The translations under genes and the position numbers were made by a program. A DNA stretch of 42,401 nt from Candidatus Nitrosopumilus sp. (GTDB lineage: Archaea; Thermoproteota; Nitrososphaeria; Nitrososphaerales; Nitrosopumilaceae): the NCBI GenBank assembly GCA_014384555.1, contig JACNFR010000052.1:1-42401 (forward strand), written 5' to 3'. Within the stretch, counting starts at the first letter, position 1, and each line of letters starts with the position of its first letter. The notes under the pieces were generated by a model. The model was not told the DNA's origin. It saw nothing but the letters and a program-made list of their open reading frames with translations, and made no database searches. Shown one piece after another: positions 1-6,827 of the stretch.

Positions 1-1022
1 ATAACTTTGCCAGTCATCCAAGGATGGACCATGCAGAAATAATCAAAAGTTCCTGCATCATCAAATGTATGTTCAAAAGTTGCTCCAGACATAAACAAAC
101 TAGAATCAAACACTCCAGTTATTCCTGCAGTGACAGTTCCACTAGTTACTGTATGTGCTGCAGAATCATCATTAATCCAAGACACAGAAGAACCTGAAGA
201 TATAGTGACTTCATAAGGCAAATAACATTCGTTTGTTTCCTCACATCCTGGAACAGCAGAACCAACAGGAACTGAAACAATTGCAGTTGATGATTGAGGT
301 TCAGGGGTTGATTCGACAATCATTTCTTCAACACCAGTAACACCGGGTGCAGGCATTTTCATAGTTGGTTCTAATTCAACAACTGGTTCTTCGATAGGCT
401 CTTCAAGAGCAGGTTCCTCACCATCATTAATTGGTAAATCCATAACGGGTGCTTCAGTAACAGATTCGGGAATTATGCTAATTGTACTTTCAATTCCCTT
501 GGGTTCAGTGATATCTTCACCATGGCCTAAACCTTGTATTACTACTAAAATCTCAACTGAAGATTCATCAAGAATTGCTGTTTCATGAATAGTGTGCATT
601 CCAGGATGTCTGTGCGAACCAGGTTCGGAAAGTATACTGTCACCATTTTGGGTTGCAGATATATCATAATTTACGTGATCAATTATGTTCTTGTCATCAT
701 CTCTAAATTCAACTTCAACAAGTAAAGTCTCACCAGCAATAGCGGTTTTTGGCATAATGTAAGAAGTGATAGAGATTGGTGCATCGACACATTCACCTTG
801 ATAATCCAATTTTACATCAGCTGCATCCAGCATGCACATATTTCCATAAGTTTCACCGTCAACACCACACATAGGATCCCATTGCATAGTACAAGCAGTA
901 GGTCTTTCTTCAGCATCAACAATTCTGGGTTCTATGACATCTCCAGGATCCATTACAATGAATCCAATGGATATTGCCGCAAGAATTCCAACTATAGCTA
1001 TAATTCCATAAGAAAAGTTCAT
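1..1022 (-). CDS. Membrane-anchored Kazal domain plus plastocyanin-like copper protein (3' end cut by window)
   Basis: The reading frame opens at ATG 1022 and is still open at base 1, so the C-terminus is missing. Residues about 5-24 form a hydrophobic N-terminal anchor. Residues 44-78 look like a four-cysteine Kazal-type domain (Cys44, 52, 63, 78; core PMCGVDGETYGNMC). A His-rich beta-type segment follows (GSHRHPGMHTIHE), then a Pro/Glu-rich linker, then a cupredoxin domain with copper-ligand motifs AAHTV and YFCMVHPWMTG (His, Cys, His, Met). It is probably an extracytoplasmic electron carrier, typical of ammonia-oxidising archaea. The start lies 1 nt after the stop of the HEAT-repeat gene, so the two are likely cotranscribed. 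The domain calls come from motif reading; the role of the Kazal part is unknown. Confidence 0.85.
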   Translation of the reverse strand, partial: MNFSYGIIAIVGILAAISIGFIVMDPGDVIEPRIVDAEERPTACTMQWDPMCGVDGETYGNMCMLDAADVKLDYQGECVDAPISITSYIMPKTAIAGETLLVEVEFRDDDKNIIDHVNYDISATQNGDSILSEPGSHRHPGMHTIHETAILDESSVEILVVIQGLGHGEDITEPKGIESTISIIPESVTEAPVMDLPINDGEEPALEEPIEEPVVELEPTMKMPAPGVTGVEEMIVESTPEPQSSTAIVSVPVGSAVPGCEETNECYLPYEVTISSGSSVSWINDDSAAHTVTSGTVTAGITGVFDSSLFMSGATFEHTFDDAGTFDYFCMVHPWMTGKV

Positions 1023-1023
1023 C

Positions 1024-1512
1024 TCATCCACCTGTTAACTTTGCAAAGGCCTCATTCTTACTTAACTTTTCCATAAATTCAATATTAGATAATGCAACAA
1101 CTGCAGATTCCACTACAGGCTCTTCCGGATCTTCTAATGCTTTTTGCAGTGCCTCTTTTGCATCTTTAGAACCAACAACTCCCAAAGCAATAGCAGCTTC
1201 ATGTCGCACAAACATGCTCGGATCATGTAGGGTGGCATCAGTTAGTGGAGGAATTGCACTAGAATAGCTCATCTGACCCAATGCAAATGCAGCCTCATGA
1301 CGTACCAATTCATTATCATCATTTTTTAAAACTTTAGCAATATACGGAACTTTATCTTCTCCACCAAAATCAACCAAAATGCAAGCAACTCTTGTTCTTA
1401 CAACATAATCTGGGTGTTCTAAAAGAGAGACAAAATATTCGGTATCTTTTTGCTCATATTTTGATTCCATTTCCGCAAAAAGTGCCAATCTCTCTTCAGT
1501 TACTGCCTGCAT
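1024..1512 (-). CDS. Small HEAT-repeat protein with two HE motifs (half-size deoxyhypusine hydroxylase-like)
   Basis: This 162-residue protein has about four HEAT-like helical repeats. The two central repeats carry His-Glu pairs, RHEAAFALGQM (H72-E73) and VRHEAAIALG (H104-E105), about 32 residues apart. Such HE pairs bind the di-iron centre of eukaryotic deoxyhypusine hydroxylase, which has four of them in two similar halves. This protein has only one half, so a dimer would be needed for an equivalent site. A plain protein-binding PBS-lyase/HEAT scaffold is the alternative. It is first in a unit with the downstream copper protein; a TATA-like box lies 27 nt before the ATG. Confidence 0.85.
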   Translation of the reverse strand: MQAVTEERLALFAEMESKYEQKDTEYFVSLLEHPDYVVRTRVACILVDFGGEDKVPYIAKVLKNDDNELVRHEAAFALGQMSYSSAIPPLTDATLHDPSMFVRHEAAIALGVVGSKDAKEALQKALEDPEEPVVESAVVALSNIEFMEKLSKNEAFAKLTGG

Positions 1513-1532
1513 TTCGTTTTAGAACTTTCTGA

Positions 1533-1543
1533 GTCATATATTA
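1533..1543 (-). promoter_or_regulatory. TATA-like promoter of the HEAT-repeat gene
   Basis: Read on the minus strand this is TAATATATGAC, centred about 27 nt before ATG 1512. That spacing fits a leaderless transcript. Confidence 0.5.
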
Positions 1544-1610
1544 GGTTACTTGAGTGAAATCAAAATTTTATTGCGTTATGTATTTAATGGAAAAAATACG
1601 ATAATTGATC

Positions 1611-2276
1611 ATGAAGGCAATAATAGGCGAAAAAGCGCCAAATTTCGGAGTGTCAGAATGGGTGCAAGGAGCTCCAACAAATTTCGATCAAGAAAAAGAT
1701 CACATCGTATTGTTAGAAGTCTTTCAGGTAAATTGCCCAGGATGTTTCATGAACGCAATTCCTGAAGCAATCAACATCTACAACAAATACAAAGATGAAG
1801 GAGTTAGAGTTTTAGGTCTGGCTACTGCTTTTGAGGATTTTGATAAAAATACACTAGATAATTTGAAAATGCTTGCAGAGACAGGAGAAGTTATTGGAGA
1901 AACAAAAGATGCACTTTCACAATACGGTCAATTACAAGAAGGAAACAAACTATCATTTAAAATTCCATTTCCATTAGCAATGGACAATCTGACAAAAACA
2001 TCCGGAGAAATCAGTCAAGAGAAAATTATGGAATTTATCTATCCACAAATTCCAGAGTTTGATTCACAGCCAGATGAATACAAGAATCAGATCATTGAGA
2101 AAGTGAAAAGTTACATGAAATCAAAAGAATATTCAGCCGAGACCTTTGAGAAATTTGCCCTGCAAGGCACACCTTCAATGATTTTAGTGGATAGAAAAGG
2201 AATTTTGAGGGATGTGTCATTTGGACAATCAGGCCATGTGGATGCAATGATTCAAAAATTACTTAACGAAGACTAG
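1611..2276 (+). CDS. Thioredoxin-fold (AhpC/TSA or TlpA-like) protein
   Basis: A cytoplasmic protein of about 221 residues with no signal peptide. It starts IIGEKAPNFGVSEW, typical of the redoxin family, and carries a CPGC pair (VNCPGCFMNAIPEA) in the position of a thioredoxin CxxC active site. A later GTPSMILVDRKG segment matches the cis-Pro/strand region of TlpA-like domains. An insertion of about 90 residues between these parts makes it longer than an ordinary thioredoxin. It is probably a thiol-disulfide oxidoreductase or peroxiredoxin; the substrate is unknown. ATG 1611 is preferred to the in-frame TTG at 1605, with TATTTAAT about 27 nt upstream. It is divergent from the HEAT gene. Confidence 0.85.
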   Translation: MKAIIGEKAPNFGVSEWVQGAPTNFDQEKDHIVLLEVFQVNCPGCFMNAIPEAINIYNKYKDEGVRVLGLATAFEDFDKNTLDNLKMLAETGEVIGETKDALSQYGQLQEGNKLSFKIPFPLAMDNLTKTSGEISQEKIMEFIYPQIPEFDSQPDEYKNQIIEKVKSYMKSKEYSAETFEKFALQGTPSMILVDRKGILRDVSFGQSGHVDAMIQKLLNED

Positions 2277-2277
2277 A

Positions 2278-2358
2278 TCATCTTATCAAAACTAGTGTTA
2301 CCGATAATATCACAATTATTACAAATCCACCAACAAGAGCAATTTTGACATTATCCAT
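2278..2358 (-). CDS. Putative 26-residue single-span membrane peptide
   Basis: A short frame from ATG 2358 to TGA 2278 encodes MDNVKIALVGG, a continuous hydrophobic stretch and a final Arg. Apart from the charged ends it is almost entirely Val, Ile, Leu, Ala, Gly and Phe, as in one transmembrane helix. It fills most of the gap between the thioredoxin-fold gene and the membrane protein at 2388 and lies downstream of that gene on the same strand. Whether it is translated cannot be told from the sequence; no function can be assigned. Confidence 0.45.
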   Translation of the reverse strand: MDNVKIALVGGFVIIVILSVTLVLIR

Positions 2359-2387
2359 AATTACTATGATTAAAAAAAGGATATTTT

Positions 2388-2924
2388 TTATTTTCTTTTC
2401 TTAATCATCAATACAATAAATGCTACAACTACCACTAACCCTGCCAAGGCTATCAGTTCTAATGAATAATCAGTAGATTCTCTAAACTCTGAAGTAGGTT
2501 TTTCATCTATGTTTTCAGACAAACCAGAAAGATAAGTGGTTCCAAAAACATCCAATTTGTTATCCCCAGAGCCCGTAAAGTTTAATGTTATAAATGAAAT
2601 TTTTTCATTTGAGTTCATCTTAGGAAAATATTCTTCACCATTAAGATAGAAGGTTAGATTTCCCCCCAAAAGATTTTGAGGTATTATCATTTCGCCCAAA
2701 TTATTTTCCAATCCACTAGTAATGTAGAGAGTTAATTTTTTCTCATCTTTATCAAATTCAAAATCAGGAATGTCAAAATTCGAAACAGTTTCTACTTCAA
2801 ATGAATACAAATCAGTTTCAATATCTAATCGATTCACCAAACCAGTTGCATCAGATAGCAATCCACCATAAACAGGAGTTATTACAAAAAGTAATGCAAT
2901 AGATGCTAGAAATATAATTTTCAA
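2388..2924 (-). CDS. Exported protein with C-terminal membrane anchor, unknown function
   Basis: A 178-residue protein with an N-terminal signal peptide (MKIIFLASIALLFVITPVYG), a beta-type extracellular domain of about 110 residues, and a C-terminal hydrophobic helix ending in the basic tail MIKKRK. This resembles sortase-processed or simply tail-anchored archaeal surface proteins, but I see no clean PEFG motif (the local sequence is SEFRES). The start is a TTG only 1 nt after the stop of the L15e gene, so it is probably cotranscribed with and coupled to it. I do not recognise the family. Confidence 0.75.
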   Translation of the reverse strand: MKIIFLASIALLFVITPVYGGLLSDATGLVNRLDIETDLYSFEVETVSNFDIPDFEFDKDEKKLTLYITSGLENNLGEMIIPQNLLGGNLTFYLNGEEYFPKMNSNEKISFITLNFTGSGDNKLDVFGTTYLSGLSENIDEKPTSEFRESTDYSLELIALAGLVVVVAFIVLMIKKRK

Positions 2925-2925
2925 T

Positions 2926-3381
2926 TTATGCAGTTCTAGGAATTCTCTTAGTTATTTCTTTATCTTGAGCAATTCTAGGATGATCTGGATCTGCCAAAAT
3001 AACTTCAAACCAATAGTGTTTTCCATCTTTATAGATATAGTAAGAACCTAAAAGTTTCATGTTAGGATAACGCTCAAGAACTCTTCTTTCTGCAACAGTT
3101 TTCATATCATCATCAGCTTTAATTCTAAGAACACCAAGATGTTTTGGTCTTCTACCACCAGTAGGTCTTTGTTTTCTCATACCACCAGTACCAACTCTCA
3201 TTCTAACAACAATAATTCCTTGTTTTGCCTTGTAACCTAATCTTCTAGCCCTTTGTAATCTGCTAGGCTTGTCAATACGTGTGACTGCACTCTGTTTACG
3301 CCATCCAATTACACGCTCACGTATTTCAGGAGAATTCTCTTTCCATAGTCTGATCCACGTTTGGTCTTGAATGCTAGGCAT
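2926..3381 (-). CDS. rpl15e: 50S ribosomal protein L15e
   Basis: A 151-residue basic protein matching the archaeal/eukaryotic L15e family throughout: a W-rich N-terminus (QDQTWIRLWKENSPEIRERV), the core RARRLGYKAKQGIIVVRMRVG and the conserved GGRRPKHLGVL segment. It belongs to the large ribosomal subunit and has no bacterial counterpart. A TATA-like element lies about 26 nt before ATG 3381. A membrane protein gene follows after 1 nt, an unusual partner for a ribosomal gene. Confidence 0.97.
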   Translation of the reverse strand: MPSIQDQTWIRLWKENSPEIRERVIGWRKQSAVTRIDKPSRLQRARRLGYKAKQGIIVVRMRVGTGGMRKQRPTGGRRPKHLGVLRIKADDDMKTVAERRVLERYPNMKLLGSYYIYKDGKHYWFEVILADPDHPRIAQDKEITKRIPRTA

Positions 3382-3400
3382 ATCGAGATTAAAAAAATCC

Positions 3401-3412
3401 CCTTTAATAATG
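3401..3412 (-). promoter_or_regulatory. TATA-like promoter of rpl15e
   Basis: The minus strand reads CATTATTAAAGG, centred about 26 nt before ATG 3381; this fits a leaderless start. Confidence 0.5.
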
Positions 3413-3430
3413 GTTAACCGAGATTTGTTC

Positions 3431-3555
3431 GTATTTTTTTAAAACCCAAGCAATGCTAACCAGTAAAAATTCTCTTGAGTGGCGTTTCACAATCCACACA
3501 CTCGAAGAGTTTGCTTCCGCAGAAAACTCGATAAATCAGATATGCTCAAGTTATT
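3431..3555 (+). other. Structured non-coding stretch between rpl15e and the 3620 gene
   Basis: The 238-nt gap between divergent genes contains no convincing ORF. It has a T/A-rich TATA-like run (3434-3444), then two adjacent hairpin-capable segments: CTCTTGAGTG at 3471-3480 against CACTCGAAGAG ending near 3509, and GAGTTT near 3507 against AAACTC near 3529. In addition CTTGAG (3474-3479) is complementary to CTCAAG (3545-3550), which could close the whole element. No T-loop consensus or C/D boxes were found, so it is not a tRNA or an obvious C/D sRNA. It could be a small RNA or a regulatory site. Confidence 0.3.
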
Positions 3556-3619
3556 AAAAAGGATTCCTCAGTATTACTTTGAGATTTTTATTGAGTATTG
3601 AGACTTTCAAGAAAAGATA

Positions 3620-4282
3620 ATGATATCCAAAATCATATTATTGCCAGCAATTTTTGTAATTTGTTTTACAGTATTTGCACCAACTGCCCATGCAGAACCT
3701 ACAGTTTCCATCATTATGGAAAAAACAACATATCAGTATTGTGAAAAATTATCCTATATCATTGAAGTTTCTGAAGTAACAGGGAACCCTGCAATTATTC
3801 ACATTAGAGATGAATCAGGTAAAGGAAGTAGTGCAATCCCCATTCAGATCGGAGGATTGCAAAATTTAATTCCAGCAGCATTTCCATTTGAAAAAGAACA
3901 ATTTGTACCTGGGAAATATTTCATAGATGTGGAATATAATGAAATATCAACTACAGTGGAATTTGAAATAATTGATTCAGATAATATTTGTATACCAGGA
4001 GCAATCAAACAATTTATCGTAGGATGGATAAATGGAGAAATCCCAGACGGTTACTTTGTAGATGCATTACAAAAGAATGTTGATCCAAAATTAATTAAAG
4101 TGCCATTTGAAGTAAATGCAGAAAATATTTTAGAAATAAGCATGCCAAGCTGGGTAAGAAACAATGTAGGGGTTTGGTGGGTCAATGATATGATTTCTGA
4201 TAAGGATTTTGCTCAAGTGTTCAATTATCTATTTGACAAAAAAATCATTAAAGAAAAAATGATTGAAGATGATGCCATTTGA
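3620..4282 (+). CDS. Exported protein with thaumarchaeal W-V-x-N/F/I envelope motif
   Basis: A 220-residue protein with a signal peptide (hydrophobic residues 5-22, cleavage likely after AHA at 26). The central region is beta-rich. The C-terminal part contains MPSWVRNNVGVWWVNDMI followed by SDKDF and YLFDKKII. The same pattern occurs in the copper protein at 38106. In thaumarchaea I recognise it as a frequent short module of surface proteins, without an established role. The next gene starts on a TTG overlapping this stop codon, so the two are probably translationally coupled. The specific function is unknown. Confidence 0.8.
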   Translation: MISKIILLPAIFVICFTVFAPTAHAEPTVSIIMEKTTYQYCEKLSYIIEVSEVTGNPAIIHIRDESGKGSSAIPIQIGGLQNLIPAAFPFEKEQFVPGKYFIDVEYNEISTTVEFEIIDSDNICIPGAIKQFIVGWINGEIPDGYFVDALQKNVDPKLIKVPFEVNAENILEISMPSWVRNNVGVWWVNDMISDKDFAQVFNYLFDKKIIKEKMIEDDAI

Positions 4283-4794
4283 ATAAACATTCAATCATTA
4301 CAATCATCGCAATCATTGTAATCATTGCACCATTTGCATATTCAGGAATGAGCATATTTGGAATGCAACAGCTAGAATATAGATGGGATAATCCAGGACG
4401 GTTTAGTTTTTTTACAATGTCTAATCATGGAAATGTAGAATTTTGTAATGCAATGCCATTTTGGATTAGTTTTGAAAAATTGCAAGTAACCACATATTAC
4501 GATGCAACCGATATAGGTTCATTTTCAGTAGACTCTCTTACAATTAATCCATTTTCATCAACCGTGCAAAAAGGATTATTTTCTTCTGAAGAATTATCTG
4601 CAGCACAACATATTTTCATGACATTGGACTTTGAGTTTGATGGTGGAGACATTAGACTTGATCCAAACAAGTTCATTGTCGTGATACGTGCAGATACACC
4701 AATCATTGGCGTAATTCCCTACTCAACTACAACTCAAATCACAGGATTTGATTTTGATCAGATAATGAATTCAGAAGATTTGACTTGTGATTAA
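4279..4794 (+). CDS. Membrane-anchored extracellular protein, unknown function
   Basis: A 171-residue protein with an N-terminal hydrophobic segment (residues 5-22) and a presumably extracytoplasmic beta-rich domain with no recognisable motif. The start is TTG 4279, which overlaps the TGA of the preceding gene by 3 nt; no ATG fits the hydrophobic N-terminus better. The stop overlaps tail-to-tail with the stop of the convergent gene at 4791. It is best seen as the second gene of a two-gene envelope operon. Confidence 0.7.
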   Translation: MNKHSIITIIAIIVIIAPFAYSGMSIFGMQQLEYRWDNPGRFSFFTMSNHGNVEFCNAMPFWISFEKLQVTTYYDATDIGSFSVDSLTINPFSSTVQKGLFSSEELSAAQHIFMTLDFEFDGGDIRLDPNKFIVVIRADTPIIGVIPYSTTTQITGFDFDQIMNSEDLTCD

Positions 4795-5720
4795 TTACTA
4801 CTCTTACTGGCTCTGGCGATTATTCCAAAAATTACTGCAACAATTCCAGCAATTACAAAGGCTACAACAAATCCCATCAGAGATTCTTTACCCATACCTT
4901 TGGAAGAACCAGATGATTGTGAAGTTGAATCAAGAACACATGCTCCATCTTTTAGAACAGTGCCAGGTCCACATCGTTCATCTAGGACACATGCACCATC
5001 TTTTAGAACAGTGCCAGGTCCACATTGAATTTTAGGGGTGTTATCCACAGGTGGTTCTACAGTTGGTGTTTCAACTACAGGTGGTTCTACAGTTGGTGTT
5101 TCAACTACAGGTGGTTCTACAGTTGGTGTTTCAACTACAGGTGGTTCTACAGTTGGTGTTTCAACTACAGGTGGTTCTACAGTTGGTGTTTCAACTACAG
5201 GTGGTTCTACAGTTGGTGTTTCAACTACAGGTGGTTCTACAGGTTCAGAAAGTATAGAGTTATTGAAAGATGTTCCTATAACATCTACTTCAATAGTTCC
5301 TGCAGGTAATTCAATATTCAAAGTTCTACTTAGAGAAGTAGTAGTTTCTGTAAAGACTAAGTCCTCACCGAATTGATTGATTATAATGAAAGGATCATCT
5401 TCACCTTCAAATGTAGAGTCTAAGAAGGAACGTTCTAAAACAAGATTTAGAATTCCAATTGAATCAGTTACATCTACAGTAAAGAGTAACGAACCAAATC
5501 CAGAATCAGATTCAACATCATCTACAGTGAATCCAGTAGCAGTATATTCAACATCAAAAGAAGTTCCTTCAACGTCAACAGACATTGTTTCTGCATATAC
5601 CAGGGCAGTTGAAAGCATAGTAAACAAGATTAGACCAAGCGAGATTTTCAATAAAGAACTAACACTGGGTAGCGATGTGTGTTTATCCGAGTATAGTTCC
5701 TTTACAGCGAAATTATTCAT
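4791..5720 (-). CDS. Repeat-containing surface protein with C-terminal TM anchor
   Basis: A 309-residue protein. Residues about 25-43 form a signal or anchor helix. A beta-type domain follows (about 45-155), then a low-complexity stalk of six to seven copies of the decapeptide VEPPVVETPT, then two copies of CGPGTVLKDGACVLD (each with two Cys, probably a small disulfide-bonded motif), and finally a C-terminal transmembrane helix (LMGFVVAFVIAGIVAVIFG) with a basic tail. The layout suggests a Pro-rich spacer holding a domain away from the membrane. The stop overlaps that of the convergent 4279 gene by 4 nt. Confidence 0.85.
   Translation of the reverse strand: MNNFAVKELYSDKHTSLPSVSSLLKISLGLILFTMLSTALVYAETMSVDVEGTSFDVEYTATGFTVDDVESDSGFGSLLFTVDVTDSIGILNLVLERSFLDSTFEGEDDPFIIINQFGEDLVFTETTTSLSRTLNIELPAGTIEVDVIGTSFNNSILSEPVEPPVVETPTVEPPVVETPTVEPPVVETPTVEPPVVETPTVEPPVVETPTVEPPVVETPTVEPPVDNTPKIQCGPGTVLKDGACVLDERCGPGTVLKDGACVLDSTSQSSGSSKGMGKESLMGFVVAFVIAGIVAVIFGIIARASKSSN
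5047..5243 (-). repeat. 30-bp coding tandem repeat (about 6.6 copies)
   Basis: The unit, plus strand ACAGGTGGTTCTACAGTTGG plus GTGTTTCAAC and T-phase variants, repeats every 30 bp with no base differences in the full copies. It encodes the VEPPVVETPT decapeptide. Perfect nucleotide identity indicates recent expansion or gene conversion, so copy number may vary between strains. Confidence 0.9.
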
Positions 5721-5826
5721 TTGTATATTTTAACTTCCAAATTGACGTTAAAAATGAAGAGACGATAATTAATCACGATAAAGTCAAGCTTTTTTACTTA
5801 TTTTTAAAGTTCAGGCAGAAATTCTA

Positions 5827-6759
5827 CTAAATTACGCCACGTAATATCTGGATAATTTTTTCGGCAATCACATTTGCTGCTAGAGATTGAGCCTCTTTTG
5901 TTTGTGCGCCAATGTGTGGTGTTAAAATTACATTGTCAAGTTCGGCTAATTTAGTTCCAATAGCAGGTTCTTTTTCAAACACATCCAAAGCGGCACCGCC
6001 CAAATTACCATTTTTAATTGCATTGTAAAGGGCATCTTCATCAACTACACCACCTCTAGAAGTGTTGATAATTTTTGCAGTCTTTTTCATAGTAGCCATT
6101 TTTTCAGCATTAAGAAGATGGTATGTAGAATCTAAAAGTGGAACATGTATGGAGACATAGTCAGAACTTTGTAAAAGTGTACTCAAATCAGCTTTCATCA
6201 AACCAACTTCTTTTGCAAATTCCTCATCAATTGGCATTACATCATATCCAATAATGTTCATGTTTAATGCACGAGCAAGTCTTCCCAATCTTTTTCCAAT
6301 ATTTCCTAGACCAATAATTCCTAAATATTTTCCTCGGAGTTCTGTTCCCTTTAGTTCTTTTTTGAGCCATTGTTCATTTCTTATTGCTCTATCACCTCTT
6401 GCAGTTTGTCTTGCAAGAGATAGCATTAATCCTAAAACTAATTCAGCTACAGCATTCATTGCACCTTCAACGGCATTAATTACGCGAATATCTTTTGTTT
6501 TAGCTGCTTCTTGATCAACATTATCTAGTCCAACTCCAACTCTTGCAATAATTTTACAATTATCAGCTTTCTCAATCATCTCTTTTGTAATTGTAGTTCT
6601 GCTTCGAACAATTACAATATTAAAAGTAGAAATTTTTTCAAGAATTTGTTCAGGAGTTATTTCAGGTTCATATGAAACCTTTAGACCATTATCTATCAAA
6701 ATTTTATTCAATATAGGATCGACTTCATCACAAATTAGTACAGAGTCTTCAAATCCCAT
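5827..6759 (-). CDS. serA: D-3-phosphoglycerate dehydrogenase (short form)
   Basis: An NAD-dependent 2-hydroxyacid dehydrogenase, probably oxidising 3-phosphoglycerate in serine synthesis. Visible are the Rossmann motif LGIIGLGNIGKRLGRLA, the catalytic-Arg region INTSRGGVVDEDAL and the catalytic His in LTPHIGAQT. At about 310 residues it lacks the C-terminal ACT or intervening domains of longer SerA proteins. Another 2-hydroxyacid dehydrogenase substrate remains possible. ATG 6759 is chosen because a TATA-like box (6782-6790) lies 27 nt upstream; ATG 6777 would add six residues but would sit only 9 nt from that box. Confidence 0.9.
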   Translation of the reverse strand: MGFEDSVLICDEVDPILNKILIDNGLKVSYEPEITPEQILEKISTFNIVIVRSRTTITKEMIEKADNCKIIARVGVGLDNVDQEAAKTKDIRVINAVEGAMNAVAELVLGLMLSLARQTARGDRAIRNEQWLKKELKGTELRGKYLGIIGLGNIGKRLGRLARALNMNIIGYDVMPIDEEFAKEVGLMKADLSTLLQSSDYVSIHVPLLDSTYHLLNAEKMATMKKTAKIINTSRGGVVDEDALYNAIKNGNLGGAALDVFEKEPAIGTKLAELDNVILTPHIGAQTKEAQSLAANVIAEKIIQILRGVI

Positions 6760-6781
6760 ATCTAAAGAAAATGACATGCGG

Positions 6782-6790
6782 AATATAATT
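6782..6790 (-). promoter_or_regulatory. TATA-like promoter of serA
   Basis: The minus strand reads AATTATATT, centred 27 nt before ATG 6759. It supports that start over ATG 6777. Confidence 0.45.
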
Positions 6791-6794
6791 CATT

Positions 6795-6818
6795 AAGAAA
6801 ATAAAAAGAAAAAAAGAT
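6795..6818 (-). terminator. T-rich terminator after nirK
   Basis: Read on the minus strand, the stretch just after the NirK stop is almost all T (CTTTTTTTCTTTTTATTTTC). That is the usual form of an archaeal intrinsic terminator. Confidence 0.4.
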
Positions 6819-6827
6819 GTTAAAATA

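Noticed and set aside
2388-2924. PEFG-CTERM sorting signal at the C-terminus
   Set aside because: The terminal helix and basic tail fit, but the motif itself is SEFRES and the spacing is loose, so archaeosortase processing is not claimed.
3431-3555. tRNA gene in the structured gap
   Set aside because: An outer 6-bp helix spans about 77 nt, but there is no T-loop (GTTCRA) before the 3' strand, no D-arm consensus and no convincing anticodon arm on either strand.
5047-5243. Regular 30-bp repeats that could suggest a CRISPR array
   Set aside because: The copies are contiguous with no spacers and lie in frame within a gene, so they are a coding tandem repeat. The same holds for 12055-12237.
5025-5309. 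Plus-strand ORFs over the repeat region (Trp/Tyr/Ser/Phe- or Gly/Thr/Val-rich)
   Set aside because: They are the antisense of the VEPPVVETPT repeats; three frames stay open because the repeat lacks stops. No promoter or family resemblance was seen.
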